Of a DNA stretch of 64,000 bases, positions 9,968-17,918 are shown in pieces (positions within the stretch are counted from its first letter, which is position 1; the number at the start of each line of letters is the position of its first letter). The stretch covers positions 186,001-250,000 of the forward strand of contig CAWGEA010000001.1 in NCBI GenBank assembly GCA_963821495.1, given 5' to 3'. The notes beneath the pieces were generated by a model. That model searched no databases and had not been told where the DNA came from. It worked only from the letters and a program-made list of their open reading frames with translations. The stretch is from AC-32 sp963821495. GTDB taxonomy: Bacteria > Actinomycetota > Thermoleophilia > Gaiellales > Gaiellaceae. The position numbers and the translations under genes were made by a program.

Positions 9968-11311
9968 GTGGCGAAGGCTGCGACCCAGTTCGCGTGCACC
10001 GACTGCGGCTATTCCGCCGGCCGCTGGTTCGGCAAATGCCCGCAGTGCGGTGAATTCGGGACGCTGGTCGAGGACGTGCCCGTCGCCGCCCGCGCCACTG
10101 GCCCGAAGCCGACGCTGCGGCTGATCGACGTCAAGGCCGAGGAGGCCGAGCGGATTCCCACGGGAGTCGCGGAGCTCGACCGCGTGCTCGGCGGCGGGCT
10201 CGTCCCCGCGTCGCTCGTGCTCGTCGGGGGCGAGCCGGGCGTCGGCAAGTCGACGCTGCTGCTGAGCGCGCTCGCCGAGATCTCGAAGGACCGCCGCGCC
10301 GTGCTCGTCACCGGCGAGGAGTCGTCGGCGCAGGTCAAGCTGCGCGCCGCGCGGCTCGGCGGCGCGGAGCAGGTCGAGATCGTCGCCGAGACGGAGCTCG
10401 AGGTCGTCTGCGCAACGCTCGAGCAGGAGCGGCCCGACGTCTGCGTGATCGACTCCGTGCAGACGCTCTACTCGTCGGAGCTCGGCTCCGCGCCCGGCTC
10501 CGTCGGCCAGGTGCGCGAGGCGGCTGCGCGGTTGCTGCGCGTGGCGAAGGAGGCCGGCGTCGCGACGATCCTCGTCGGCCACGTGACGAAAGACGGTGCA
10601 GTCGCCGGTCCGCGCGTGCTGGAGCACCTGGTCGACTGCGTGCTCCAGTTCGAGGGCGACCGCTATCACGAGCACCGCGTGCTGCGCGCCTCCAAGAACC
10701 GCTTCGGGTCCACCAACGAGCTCGGCGTCTTCGAGATGACGGGCAGCGGCCTGGTCGGAGTGCCGGAGCCGTCCGAGCTCTTCGGTCGCACCGTCGACGG
10801 CGAGATCGGGGCGGCCGTCGGGTGCGTGCTCGAGGGCTCGCGCCCGCTGCTGCTCGAGATCCAGGCGCTCGTCGCGCCGACCGACCTGGCGATGCCGAGG
10901 CGCGTCGGCACCGGGGTCGATCCGAAACGCCTGGCGATGATCGTCGCCGTCCTCTCGCGCCACGCGCGCATCGCCCTCGGGCAGGCAGACGTGTTCGTGA
11001 ACGTCGCCGGCGGCGTCCGGATCGACGAGCCGGGCGCCGACCTCGCGATCGCGCTCGCGATCGTCTCCGCCGCGAAGGGCGCTCCGGTCAAGGCGGGGAC
11101 GGCGGCCTTCGGCGAGATCGGTCTGACCGGCCGGCTCAGGCCGGCGACGCAATCGGAGCGGCGGCTCGAGGAGTGCGCGAAACTCGGCCTGGCCGCGGCG
11201 GTCGCCCCGGCCGGCACGCCGGCTCGTGGCAAACTACGCGTGATCGAGGCCGAGACGCTGGGGCAGGCTGCGAAGGCGGGGATCGATGCAGAGCGAGCCG
11301 AGGGAGGATAG
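9968..11311 (+). CDS. radA: DNA repair protein RadA (Sms)
   Basis: 447 residues, full length. N-terminal zinc finger with Cys10, Cys13, Cys24 and Cys27; RecA-like ATPase with Walker A GEPGVGKST (89-96); the RadA-specific KNRFG motif at 243-247; and a C-terminal Lon-like S5 domain beginning near residue 280. RadA is a DnaB-like helicase that drives branch migration in recombinational repair. It overlaps disA by 26 bp, the conserved radA-disA pairing: RadA modulates DisA c-di-AMP synthesis in Bacillus, so coexpression is sensible. Confidence 0.97.
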   Translation: MAKAATQFACTDCGYSAGRWFGKCPQCGEFGTLVEDVPVAARATGPKPTLRLIDVKAEEAERIPTGVAELDRVLGGGLVPASLVLVGGEPGVGKSTLLLSALAEISKDRRAVLVTGEESSAQVKLRAARLGGAEQVEIVAETELEVVCATLEQERPDVCVIDSVQTLYSSELGSAPGSVGQVREAAARLLRVAKEAGVATILVGHVTKDGAVAGPRVLEHLVDCVLQFEGDRYHEHRVLRASKNRFGSTNELGVFEMTGSGLVGVPEPSELFGRTVDGEIGAAVGCVLEGSRPLLLEIQALVAPTDLAMPRRVGTGVDPKRLAMIVAVLSRHARIALGQADVFVNVAGGVRIDEPGADLAIALAIVSAAKGAPVKAGTAAFGEIGLTGRLRPATQSERRLEECAKLGLAAAVAPAGTPARGKLRVIEAETLGQAAKAGIDAERAEGG

Positions 11312-12440
11312 GACCGACCCGCGGATCCCGCCGCCGCTCGGCATCGTCCGCCAGCCCACGCAGCACGACCAGCGCCTCGACCCGAAGATCCTCACCGCCG
11401 TCGGCCGGATCGCGCCGGGCACCGAGCTGCGCTCCGCAATCGACGACATCATCCGCTCGCGCGAGGGCGCGCTGATCGTGATCGGCGACCCGCACGACCT
11501 GGCCTTCCTGTTCAGCGGCGGCATCAAGCTGGACATCCCGTTCACGCCGCAGCTGCTCTACGAGGTGGCGAAGATGGACGGCGCGATCATCGTCAACGAG
11601 GCGGTGTCGAAGCTCGCGTACGCGAACGTGCAGCTGATGCCCGACCCGACGATCCCTTCGAGCGAGACGGGCACGCGGCACCGCACCGCCGAGCGCGTCG
11701 CGAAGCAGACGAACGCGCTCGTGATCTCGATCTCGCAGCAGCGCGAGACGGTGACGGTCTTCGTCGGGCACAGCCGCTACCAGCTCGAGCCGATCGCGGA
11801 CGTGCTGGCGAAGACGAACCAGGCGCTGGCGACGCTCGAGACCTACCGCACCCGGCTCGAGCAGGTACTGACGCGGCTGACGGCGCTCGAGTTCCAGAAC
11901 GCGGTCATGCTCGACGACGTGCTCGTCACGCTGCAGCGGGCCGAGCTGACGACGCGCATGGCCGAGGAGATCGAGCGCGCCTGCGTCGAGCTCGGCGAGG
12001 AGGGCCGGCTGATCCGGATGCAGCTCGAGGAGCTCGTCGCCGACGTGCCAGACGAGAAGGCGGCGCTGGTCTACGACTACCACGCCGAGGGTGGCGCCGA
12101 GCGCACGCAGGAGGGTCTCGAGGCCCTGGCCGGGCTGCCGTACAACCAGCTGCTGGAGTTCGAGCTGCTCGCGGTGCTCGGATACCCCGCGACCGTGAAC
12201 CCGCTCGACCACTCGGTCTCGCCGCGCGGCTACCGCGTGCTCTCGCACATCCCGCGGCTGCCCGACGGCGTGGTCAAGCGGGTCGTGGCGACGCTCGAGG
12301 GGCTCGACGGGATCGTTCGCGCCTCGCAGCGCGAGCTCGAGGCGGTGGAGGGCGTCGGCACCGTCCGCGCGCGCGAGATCAGAGAGGGCCTGAGGCGGCT
12401 CCAGGAGCACAATCTGGTCGACCGCTACCTGCAGATCTAG
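11286..12440 (+). CDS. disA: Diadenylate cyclase and DNA-integrity scanning protein DisA
   Basis: 384 residues, slightly longer than Bacillus DisA because of an N-terminal extension of about 20 residues. The DAC domain carries DGA (98-100) and RHR (131-133), the catalytic signatures that condense two ATP into c-di-AMP. A helical linker (about 165-310) follows and the C-terminus has a helix-hairpin-helix DNA-binding domain (VEGVGTVRAREIREGL). It should make c-di-AMP while scanning DNA and pause at branched structures. Start ATG 11286 lies inside the end of radA. A terminator follows directly. Confidence 0.96.
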   Translation: MQSEPREDRTDPRIPPPLGIVRQPTQHDQRLDPKILTAVGRIAPGTELRSAIDDIIRSREGALIVIGDPHDLAFLFSGGIKLDIPFTPQLLYEVAKMDGAIIVNEAVSKLAYANVQLMPDPTIPSSETGTRHRTAERVAKQTNALVISISQQRETVTVFVGHSRYQLEPIADVLAKTNQALATLETYRTRLEQVLTRLTALEFQNAVMLDDVLVTLQRAELTTRMAEEIERACVELGEEGRLIRMQLEELVADVPDEKAALVYDYHAEGGAERTQEGLEALAGLPYNQLLEFELLAVLGYPATVNPLDHSVSPRGYRVLSHIPRLPDGVVKRVVATLEGLDGIVRASQRELEAVEGVGTVRAREIREGLRRLQEHNLVDRYLQI

Positions 12441-12457
12441 CCCTGAGCAGGGCTTTT
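12440..12457 (+). terminator. Rho-independent terminator after disA
   Basis: GCCCT-GAGC-AGGGC followed by TTTTCC, beginning at the last base of the disA stop codon. It separates the radA-disA transcript from carD. Confidence 0.7.
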
Positions 12458-12490
12458 CCCGAAAAAGTGGCGTTTTCCAGCGATTTTCGC

Positions 12491-12496
12491 TAGACT
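12491..12496 (+). promoter_or_regulatory. -10 element TAGACT of carD
   Basis: TAGACT lies in an AT-richer patch after the disA terminator. No good -35 hexamer is seen at 16-18 bp, which is common for CarD-dependent actinobacterial promoters. The transcript would have a leader of about 65 nt before TTG 12571. Confidence 0.45.
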
Positions 12497-12570
12497 GGGG
12501 CGGCTCGCCGGCGGAAGCAGAACCCGCCGGCTTCGTTGCGGAATACCACTACGACAGGGGAGGCTCGGCG

Positions 12571-13092
12571 TTGTACAAGGTCGGCGACAAGGTGGTGTAT
12601 CCCCACCACGGGGCAGGCACGGTCGTCAAGAAGGAGACGCGCGAGGTGCTGGGAGAGAAGCGCGAATACCTGACGATCAAGATCCTGCACAACGACATGA
12701 CGGTGAACGTCCCAGCCGACAACGCCGACCGGGTCGGGCTGCGGAAGGTCATCGACGAGCAGATGGTCTCGAAGGTGCTGAAGGCGCTGACGGGCAACGG
12801 CACGACGATGCCGAAGAACTGGAACCGCCGCTTCAAGCACAACCGCGACAAGATGAAGACCGGCGACATCTTCGAGCTCGCCGAGGTCGTGCGAAACCTC
12901 TCGCTGCGTGACCACGAGAAGGGGCTCTCGACCGGCGAGAAGCAGATGTTCGTGAAGGCGAAGAAGATCCTCGCCAGCGAGCTGATGTACGCCAAGGAAA
13001 TGGACGAGGAAGAGGCCGCGGAGTGGCTCGACGGCGTCCTCGCCCGCGGTGGCAAGAAGAAGACCACCGCCAAGGTCCCGGCGACCGCCTGA
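12571..13092 (+). CDS. carD: CarD-family RNA polymerase-binding transcription regulator
   Basis: 173 residues. The N-terminal Tudor-like RNA-polymerase interaction domain has the family sequence YKVGDKVVYPHHGAGTV, which binds the RNAP beta subunit. The C-terminal helical DNA-binding domain follows, ending in a Lys-rich tail. CarD stabilises open complexes, notably at rRNA promoters. TTG 12571 is chosen because it gives the family N-terminus exactly and follows AGGGGAGG. The carD-ispD-ispF neighbourhood is conserved in actinobacteria. Confidence 0.93.
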   Translation: MYKVGDKVVYPHHGAGTVVKKETREVLGEKREYLTIKILHNDMTVNVPADNADRVGLRKVIDEQMVSKVLKALTGNGTTMPKNWNRRFKHNRDKMKTGDIFELAEVVRNLSLRDHEKGLSTGEKQMFVKAKKILASELMYAKEMDEEEAAEWLDGVLARGGKKKTTAKVPATA

Positions 13093-13117
13093 GGCGTCGC
13101 TCGCGATGCCGTCTTCA

Positions 13118-13140
13118 GGTCGGGCGGGCCTCGCCCGACC
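13118..13140 (+). terminator. Strong stem-loop after carD
   Basis: GGTCGGGCG and CGCCCGACC form a perfect 9-bp stem with a 5-nt loop, 26 bp after the carD stop and 16 bp before ispD. There is no T-run, so it may only attenuate readthrough or protect the carD message 3' end. Confidence 0.5.
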
Positions 13141-13155
13141 GACCGGCTGGTAAGC

Positions 13156-13848
13156 GTGTCGGTCTGGGCCGTTCTGGCCGCGGCAGGGCGCGGCGAGCGG
13201 CTCGGCTCAGACCGGCCGAAGGCGTTCGCGCGCCTCGGCGGCAGGCCGCTGCTCGCGGAGAGCCTGGAGCGGCTGGAGAGCTCGGACTGGATCGACCAGA
13301 TCGTGATCGCGGCTCCGCCTGACTGGGAGGAGCCATCGATCCTAGTGGCGGAGGAGATCGCGGCCACGAAGGTCAGCTCGGCGGTGACCGGGGGCGCGTC
13401 GCGGTCGGAGTCCGTTCGGCTCGCCCTCGAGGACGTGCCCGGCGACGCAGCCGTGGTGCTCGTGCACGACGCGGCGCGGCCGCTGCTGAGGGAGGAGGTG
13501 ATCGAGCGCGTGCTCGCGCCGCTCTCGGAGGGCTGGGACGGGGTCGTCCCGGCGCTACCGCTCGCGGATACGGTGAAGCGCGTGGAGGGTGACCGTGTCG
13601 TGGAGACGGTTCAGCGGGCGGACCTCGTCGCGGTGCAAACGCCGCAGGCGTTCCTCGCCGACGTGCTGCGCCTCGCGGTCGCGGGCGAGGTCGCGACCGC
13701 CACCGACTGCTCGTCCCTGGTCGAGGCGAGCGGCGGTCGCGTGAAGTGGGTCGAGGGCGACCCGAAGCTGCTGAAGGTCACGGACGCCGACGACCTGGCC
13801 CTCGTCGAGAGCTGGCTCGCGGGCTCGGAGCCGGAGGTGCCTCGTTGA
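13156..13848 (+). CDS. ispD: 2-C-methyl-D-erythritol 4-phosphate cytidylyltransferase
   Basis: 230 residues. IspD activates MEP with CTP in the non-mevalonate isoprenoid pathway. Visible signatures: nucleotide-binding LAAAGRGERLGSDRPKAF (about 7-24, with the catalytic Arg and Lys), VLVHDAARPLL, and the C-terminal TDCSSLVE...KWVEGDPKLLKVTDADDL. The length is typical. Start GTG 13156. The stop overlaps the next gene, and ispF lies one gene downstream, so the two MEP-pathway enzymes share an operon. Confidence 0.95.
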   Translation: MSVWAVLAAAGRGERLGSDRPKAFARLGGRPLLAESLERLESSDWIDQIVIAAPPDWEEPSILVAEEIAATKVSSAVTGGASRSESVRLALEDVPGDAAVVLVHDAARPLLREEVIERVLAPLSEGWDGVVPALPLADTVKRVEGDRVVETVQRADLVAVQTPQAFLADVLRLAVAGEVATATDCSSLVEASGGRVKWVEGDPKLLKVTDADDLALVESWLAGSEPEVPR

Positions 13849-14180
13849 GCCCCGGCGACGTCCTGCTGCTGGGGCTGGGGGCGGCGTTCGGGATCGCGGG
13901 CATCGCCTGGCTCGTCCGGATGGCCCACTTCCTGTTCCGGCAGGGCGACGAGGCGCCGCGCGCGGTCTGGCTGCTCGTCCTCGAGCGGGGTGCCGCCTGG
14001 ATCGTGGTCGGCCTCGCGTTCGCCTTCGGCGCGCTCGGCTCGTCCACCGTCGGACACTGGCTCTTCCTCGGTGGCTGCGCGCTGATGGTGGTCGAGATGG
14101 TCGCGTGGCGCGCCCTCTTGCCCAAGCTGGCGGCCGAATACCTGCGCGAGGGCAGCGAGAAGGGGAGGATCTTGCGCTGA
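13845..14180 (+). CDS. Small membrane protein between ispD and ispF
   Basis: 111 residues from TTG 13845, which overlaps the ispD stop (CGTTGA) and gives a short hydrophilic start SPGD followed by a membrane helix. Three hydrophobic segments are visible (around 5-22, 42-62 and 68-85), then a charged cytoplasmic tail. No family is recognised. Its position between two MEP-pathway genes with overlaps on both sides implies coexpression, not necessarily a shared function. Confidence 0.6.
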   Translation: MSPGDVLLLGLGAAFGIAGIAWLVRMAHFLFRQGDEAPRAVWLLVLERGAAWIVVGLAFAFGALGSSTVGHWLFLGGCALMVVEMVAWRALLPKLAAEYLREGSEKGRILR

Positions 14181-14644
14181 GGGTCGGGCTTGGAGTCGAC
14201 GCGCACGCGCTCGTCGAGGGCGTGCCGCTCGTGCTCGGCGGAGTCGAGCTCGAGTCGGAGCGCGGCCTGGCCGGACACTCCGACGGCGACGTGATCGCGC
14301 ACGCCCTGATCGACGCCGTGCTCGGCGCGGCCGGGATGGGCGACATCGGGTCGCTCTTCCCCTCGGGCGAGCCCGAATGGAAGGGTGCCTCGTCGCTCGA
14401 CCTGCTCGCGCGCGCCTACGCGCAGGTGCGCGAGGTCGGGTTCCGGCTGACGAACGCGGACTGCGTCCTCGTCGGCGAGGAGCCGCGCATAGCGCCCGTC
14501 CGCGGCGCGATGCAGGCGCGTTTGGCCGAAGCGCTGGGCGTCGAGCCCGGCCTCGTCACCGTCCGCGCCACGACCACCGACCGGCTCGGCTTCACGGGCC
14601 GGGGCGAAGGCCTCGCCGCGCTCGCCGTGGCGCTGCTCGAGTGA
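14177..14644 (+). CDS. ispF: 2-C-methyl-D-erythritol 2,4-cyclodiphosphate synthase
   Basis: 155 residues. Asp8, His10 and His42 (GVDAHAL and IAHALID) are the zinc ligands at exactly the positions of E. coli IspF, provided translation starts at CTG 14177. That CTG overlaps the previous stop as CTGA and lies 7 nt after AGGGGAGGA. The only other in-frame start, ATG 14105, would add 24 Arg/Gly-rich residues absent from the family. C-terminal ATTTDRLGFTGRGEG is the CDP-binding signature. A rare CTG start is therefore the best reading. Confidence 0.93.
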   Translation: MRVGLGVDAHALVEGVPLVLGGVELESERGLAGHSDGDVIAHALIDAVLGAAGMGDIGSLFPSGEPEWKGASSLDLLARAYAQVREVGFRLTNADCVLVGEEPRIAPVRGAMQARLAEALGVEPGLVTVRATTTDRLGFTGRGEGLAALAVALLE

Positions 14645-15342
14645 GGATCGTCCCCGTCGACGCGGAGATTCGCGGCAGCGAGGCGTTCCAGCAGCTGCGC
14701 CGCGCGTGGCCGGAGATCGTCTTCCACGACGCGATCTCGAACGCCTACTGGGGCCGTCTCTACGAGGAGCGGCCGGCCTTCCAGTTCGCGCTCCTGGCCG
14801 ACGACGGCCGCGTGCTCGCCGAGGGCAACTCGATCCCGGTCTCCGGCCTTCCGCCGGGGTGGCGCGACGCCTTCCCGAACGGCTTCGGCGACGGCGAGCC
14901 CGACCGTTTGTGCGCGCTCGCGATCCTGATCGACCCCGACCATCAGGGCGAGGGTTTCTCGCGCCTGCTGCTCGAGCACATGCGCGGCCTCGCCGCCGAG
15001 CACGGCTGGGGCCTGTTTGCGCCGGTGCGCCCGACGCTGAAGGACCGCTACCCGTTGACGCCGATCGAGCGCTACCTGCAGTGGCGGCGAGACGACGGGC
15101 TGCTCTTCGACCCGTGGCTGCGCGCGCACGAGCGCGCCGGCGCCGAGCTCCTCGGCCCCGCACCCGACTCCCTGGTCTCGGAGGGCACGGTCGCCGAGCT
15201 CGAGGAGTGGTGCGGCCTCGAGTTCCCCGAGACCGGCAGCTACGTCGTCGAGGGCGCGCTCGTGCCGATCGAGATCGACCGCGAGCGCGACCACGGCAGC
15301 TACCGCGAGCCGAACGTCTGGATGCGCCACCCCGCGGCCTGA
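14641..15342 (+). CDS. GNAT-like N-acetyltransferase
   Basis: 233 residues from GTG 14641, overlapping the ispF stop as GTGA. A central GNAT fold is suggested by the strand ALAILIDPDHQGEGFSRLLL, matching the acetyl-CoA-binding motif A (V/I-x-P-x-x-x-G-x-G/F), with a variant QGEGFS instead of R/Q-G-x-G-x. The second half (YPLTPIERYLQWRRDDG...) is conserved-looking and outside the core. The substrate is unknown. It is the last gene of the ispD transcript. Confidence 0.65.
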   Translation: MRIVPVDAEIRGSEAFQQLRRAWPEIVFHDAISNAYWGRLYEERPAFQFALLADDGRVLAEGNSIPVSGLPPGWRDAFPNGFGDGEPDRLCALAILIDPDHQGEGFSRLLLEHMRGLAAEHGWGLFAPVRPTLKDRYPLTPIERYLQWRRDDGLLFDPWLRAHERAGAELLGPAPDSLVSEGTVAELEEWCGLEFPETGSYVVEGALVPIEIDRERDHGSYREPNVWMRHPAA

Positions 15343-15400
15343 GAACCGACCGGCGCCCGCCTCCGTACCACCGTGCGAGTCCCGAAAAGAGGAGCAGGAG

Positions 15401-15889
15401 ATGGCGCGTACGAAGAAGGGCTTCGTGGCCGCAGTTGTGCTCGCCGCCGCCGTGTTCGTCGCGGCTGCTGCGGCCGATCACCACGGCGGCCGCTCCCACG
15501 AGCACGGCAAGCTGCTGCGGGCGCAGCTCGTCGGCAGCATCCTCAGCGACCCGCCGATCCACGGGGTCAACCGCGGCGGCCTGCCCTGGAAGGGCAACGG
15601 TAGAGCGTCGCTCGACCGGCGGGGTCGCTTCGAGTTCCGGATTCGGAACCTCGTCATCCCGTCGCTGGGCAATCCCGGTCCGGTGACGACGATCAAGGTC
15701 GCGCTCTACTGCGCGCCCGATGCGAGCGGGCCGGCGTTCATCACCGACACTGCGCCGCTGTCGCGCGCTGGGGACGCGCGCATTCGACAGCACGTGGCCG
15801 CGCCGTCTCGGTGCCTGGCGCCGGTCCTGCTCGTGCACCCGAACGGCAACACCGCGGCGTACATCGCCGCGAGCGGGTTCACGTCCTAG
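15401..15889 (+). CDS. Secreted protein of unknown function
   Basis: 162 residues with a signal peptide (MARTKKGFVAAVVLAAAVF, cleavage near AAA-DH at about 26) and a His-rich mature N-terminus (DHHGGRSHEHGK). The remainder looks beta-rich and contains two cysteines (about 107 and 135) that could pair outside the cell. AAGAGGAGCAGGAG precedes ATG 15401. The C-terminal 4 bases overlap the convergent mutY stop. I know similar CHRD-less secreted actinobacterial proteins but no function. Confidence 0.6.
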   Translation: MARTKKGFVAAVVLAAAVFVAAAAADHHGGRSHEHGKLLRAQLVGSILSDPPIHGVNRGGLPWKGNGRASLDRRGRFEFRIRNLVIPSLGNPGPVTTIKVALYCAPDASGPAFITDTAPLSRAGDARIRQHVAAPSRCLAPVLLVHPNGNTAAYIAASGFTS

Positions 15890-16602
15890 GCGGGAAGGCG
15901 GACGAGCTCGTCCTCGACCAGGACGAGCTCGTCCCGCTCCAGCGCCTGCACTGCGTCGGCGTCCAGCGACGCGAGCGGGCGCGGGCGCTCGGCCACGAGG
16001 CGCAGCGTCGCCGCCCGTCGTTGGCGGAACGAACCTTCGAAGCGGCCCTGTTTGCGCAGCGGCTCGAAGCGCCGCCCGCGCGAAGGGCACGCCATTGCGA
16101 GTGGGCACTCGCCGCAGCGCGGGACGCGGGCGATGCAGACCGTCGCGCCGAGGTCCATCAGCGCCTGGGCGCAGGTGTGGTCGAAGCGCTCGCCCGTCCG
16201 CTCCTGCACGCGGCGTACATTGACGTCGACGGGCAGCACCGAGCGCCCGAGGGCGAAGCAGGCCACCGCATCCGCGGTGTAGCGCCCGACCCCGGGGAGC
16301 TCGGTCAGGTCCTCCGGCCAGCCGCCCTCGGCGACGACCCGGGCCGCCCGCTGTAGGTTGAGCGCGCGCCGGTTGTAGCCGAGCCCCTGCCACTCGCGGA
16401 TCACCTCGCCGGTGGGCGCCGCCGCCAGCGCCTCGGCCGAGGGCCAGCGGTCGAGCCACGCGACCCAGCGCGGGACGACCCGTGAGGCCTGCGTCTGCTG
16501 CAGCATCACCTCCGAGACGAGGATCGCGTACGGGTCGCTCGTCTTCCGCCAGGGGAGCTCTCGGCCGGCCTGCTCGAACCAGGCCAGAAGTCGCGCTCTC
16601 AC
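15886..16602 (-). CDS. mutY: A/G-specific adenine DNA glycosylase MutY, short form
   Basis: 238 residues. Catalytic Glu31 in SEVMLQQTQ, helix-hairpin-helix LPGVGRYTADAV (102-113), catalytic Asp126 in VDVNVRRV, and the 4Fe-4S loop Cys156-x6-Cys163-x2-Cys166-x5-Cys172. It removes adenine mispaired with 8-oxoguanine. Only about 65 residues follow the cluster, so the C-terminal NUDIX-like 8-oxoG recognition domain of E. coli MutY (about 350 residues) is absent or much reduced. GTG 16602 is supported by a -10 box 7 nt upstream. The gene is separated from the upstream ygeW-type operon by 35 bp. Confidence 0.92.
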   Translation of the reverse strand: MRARLLAWFEQAGRELPWRKTSDPYAILVSEVMLQQTQASRVVPRWVAWLDRWPSAEALAAAPTGEVIREWQGLGYNRRALNLQRAARVVAEGGWPEDLTELPGVGRYTADAVACFALGRSVLPVDVNVRRVQERTGERFDHTCAQALMDLGATVCIARVPRCGECPLAMACPSRGRRFEPLRKQGRFEGSFRQRRAATLRLVAERPRPLASLDADAVQALERDELVLVEDELVRLPA

Positions 16603-16609
16603 TCGCCGG

Positions 16610-16615
16610 ACTCTA
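16610..16615 (-). promoter_or_regulatory. -10 element TAGAGT of mutY (leaderless)
   Basis: Minus-strand TAGAGT ends 7 nt before GTG 16602 and there is no ribosome site. It gives mutY its own promoter between it and the ygeW-type operon. Confidence 0.55.
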
Positions 16616-16637
16616 GAGCGCCGAGCGGTCTGACCGA

Positions 16638-17654
16638 CTAGGGGGCGCCCGGGTAGCCGCCCATCGTCAGCGCCAGCAGCGCCTTCCCCGTGTGGAGCCG
16701 GTTCTCGGCCTCGTCGTAGACGACCGACTGCGGCCCGTCGATCACCTCGTCGGTGACCTCGTTGCCGCGGTCGGCGGGCAGGCAGTGCATGTAGAGCGCG
16801 TCCGGCTTGGCCAGCGACATGCGTCGTGCGTCGCAGATCCAATCCTGGAACTCGCCCGACTCCGCGAGCGCCACCTGCTCGTCGGCGAACGCGTCGAGCC
16901 GGCCCCAGGACTTCGGGTAGACGACGTCTGCTCCGGCGAACGCCTCGTCCATGTTCTCGGCGTACGTGATCGAGCCGCCCGCGTCGGCAGCCGCCGCCTG
17001 GGCCCGCTCCATCACCTCGGGCATCAGGTCGAAGCCGGGCGGGTGGGCGAGCACGACCTCGACGCCGAAGCGCGGCAGCAGCGTGGCCAGGCCCTGCGGC
17101 ACCGAGAGCGGCTTCGCATACGAGGGCGCGAACGCCCACGACACCGCCACGCGCAGCCCCTGCAGGTTCTCGCCGAGCCGCTCGCGGAGGGTCATCAGGT
17201 CGGCGAGCGTCTGCGTCGGGTGGTCGACGTCACACTGGAGGTTGATCAGCGGGATCTCGGCCCACTCGGCGATCTCGCGCATCCACGCGTTGCCCTCGTA
17301 CGGCGCCAGGTCGTGGCGGATCGCGAGGCCCTCGCCGTAGCGCGAGAGGATGATGCCCATGTCCTTGGGGCTCTCGCCGTGGGCGACCTGGGTCTTGTCG
17401 GCGTCGAGGTAGTGGGCGTGGCCACCGAGCTGGGTCATGCCGGCCTCGAACGCGTTGCGCGTCCGCGTCGACTTGTCGAGAAAGAGCATGAACAGCGTCT
17501 TGTCGGGCAGCAGCCGGTGCGGGCGGCCGCCGCGGTAGGCGTTCTTCAGCTCGCCGGCGACGGCGAGCGCCTCCTCGATCTCCTCCACCGACCAGTCGAG
17601 GGTCTCGATGTAGTCCCGGCCGGTGAGCGTGCTCCTGTCGAGTGCGAGCTCCAT
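16638..17654 (-). CDS. ygeW: Knotted carbamoyltransferase, YgeW type
   Basis: 338 residues. Carbamoyl-phosphate site STRTR (62-66) and CDVDHPTQ (141-148); the YgeW-specific WAFAPSYAKPLSVPQG (173-188) and VVYPKSW (244-250) replace the amino-acid-binding loops of ornithine and aspartate transcarbamoylases; HCLPAD at 290-295. E. coli YgeW has the same signatures, and its genes sit with ssnA and xdhD as here. The true acceptor is not established; a role in releasing carbamoyl phosphate during purine-ring breakdown is the usual idea. The start ATG 17654 shares a base with an upstream stop (TGATG), so it is translationally coupled. Last gene of the operon. Confidence 0.9.
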   Translation of the reverse strand: MELALDRSTLTGRDYIETLDWSVEEIEEALAVAGELKNAYRGGRPHRLLPDKTLFMLFLDKSTRTRNAFEAGMTQLGGHAHYLDADKTQVAHGESPKDMGIILSRYGEGLAIRHDLAPYEGNAWMREIAEWAEIPLINLQCDVDHPTQTLADLMTLRERLGENLQGLRVAVSWAFAPSYAKPLSVPQGLATLLPRFGVEVVLAHPPGFDLMPEVMERAQAAAADAGGSITYAENMDEAFAGADVVYPKSWGRLDAFADEQVALAESGEFQDWICDARRMSLAKPDALYMHCLPADRGNEVTDEVIDGPQSVVYDEAENRLHTGKALLALTMGGYPGAP

Positions 17655-17918
17655 CACGTCCTCTCTTTCATCAGTTCCTGCTGGCCCAGGCCGAGGCCGA
17701 GGTACTCGGGAACGGCCTGCTGGCCCGGAACGTCCGGAATCGGCGCCGGGCCCTGCGTGGTCGCGGGCGGTCGCAGCCCGACGAGGTCGCCAGGGGCGAC
17801 CGGCACGCGTTGGGGAGGCGAACGAGTGCGCGGCCTGCGCCGGCGGGCGGAACTCGGCCAGCTCGCGCGCGATCCTGGCGAACGTCATCCCGGCGCCCAC
17901 GCAGATCAGCCCGTCCTT
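17654..17918 (-). pseudogene. Small gene of about 88 codons with an apparent one-base frameshift
   Basis: Between the LLM stop and the ygeW start, coding-like sequence runs in one frame (DGLICVGAGMTFARIARELA, then EFRPPAQAAHSF) and then continues in another (VPVAPGDLVGLRPP... to LGLGQQELMKERT). The latter ends in a TGA that overlaps the ygeW ATG. GC at third positions is high in each frame only on its own side. The switch lies at a CCCC tract near 17815, and removing one C joins them. The downstream part alone could be read from GTG 17806 as a 50-residue peptide. Either a damaged gene, a sequencing slip, or two tiny ORFs; the function is unknown. Confidence 0.4.

Noticed and set aside
14105..14176. 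ATG 14105 as the ispF start
   Set aside because: It lies inside the preceding membrane-protein gene and adds residues foreign to IspF.
16638..17900. Longer YgeW protein of 420 residues starting upstream at GTG 17900
   Set aside because: The added part becomes Arg/Pro-rich and non-coding in character, and the family starts near MELALDRSTLTGRDYIETLD.
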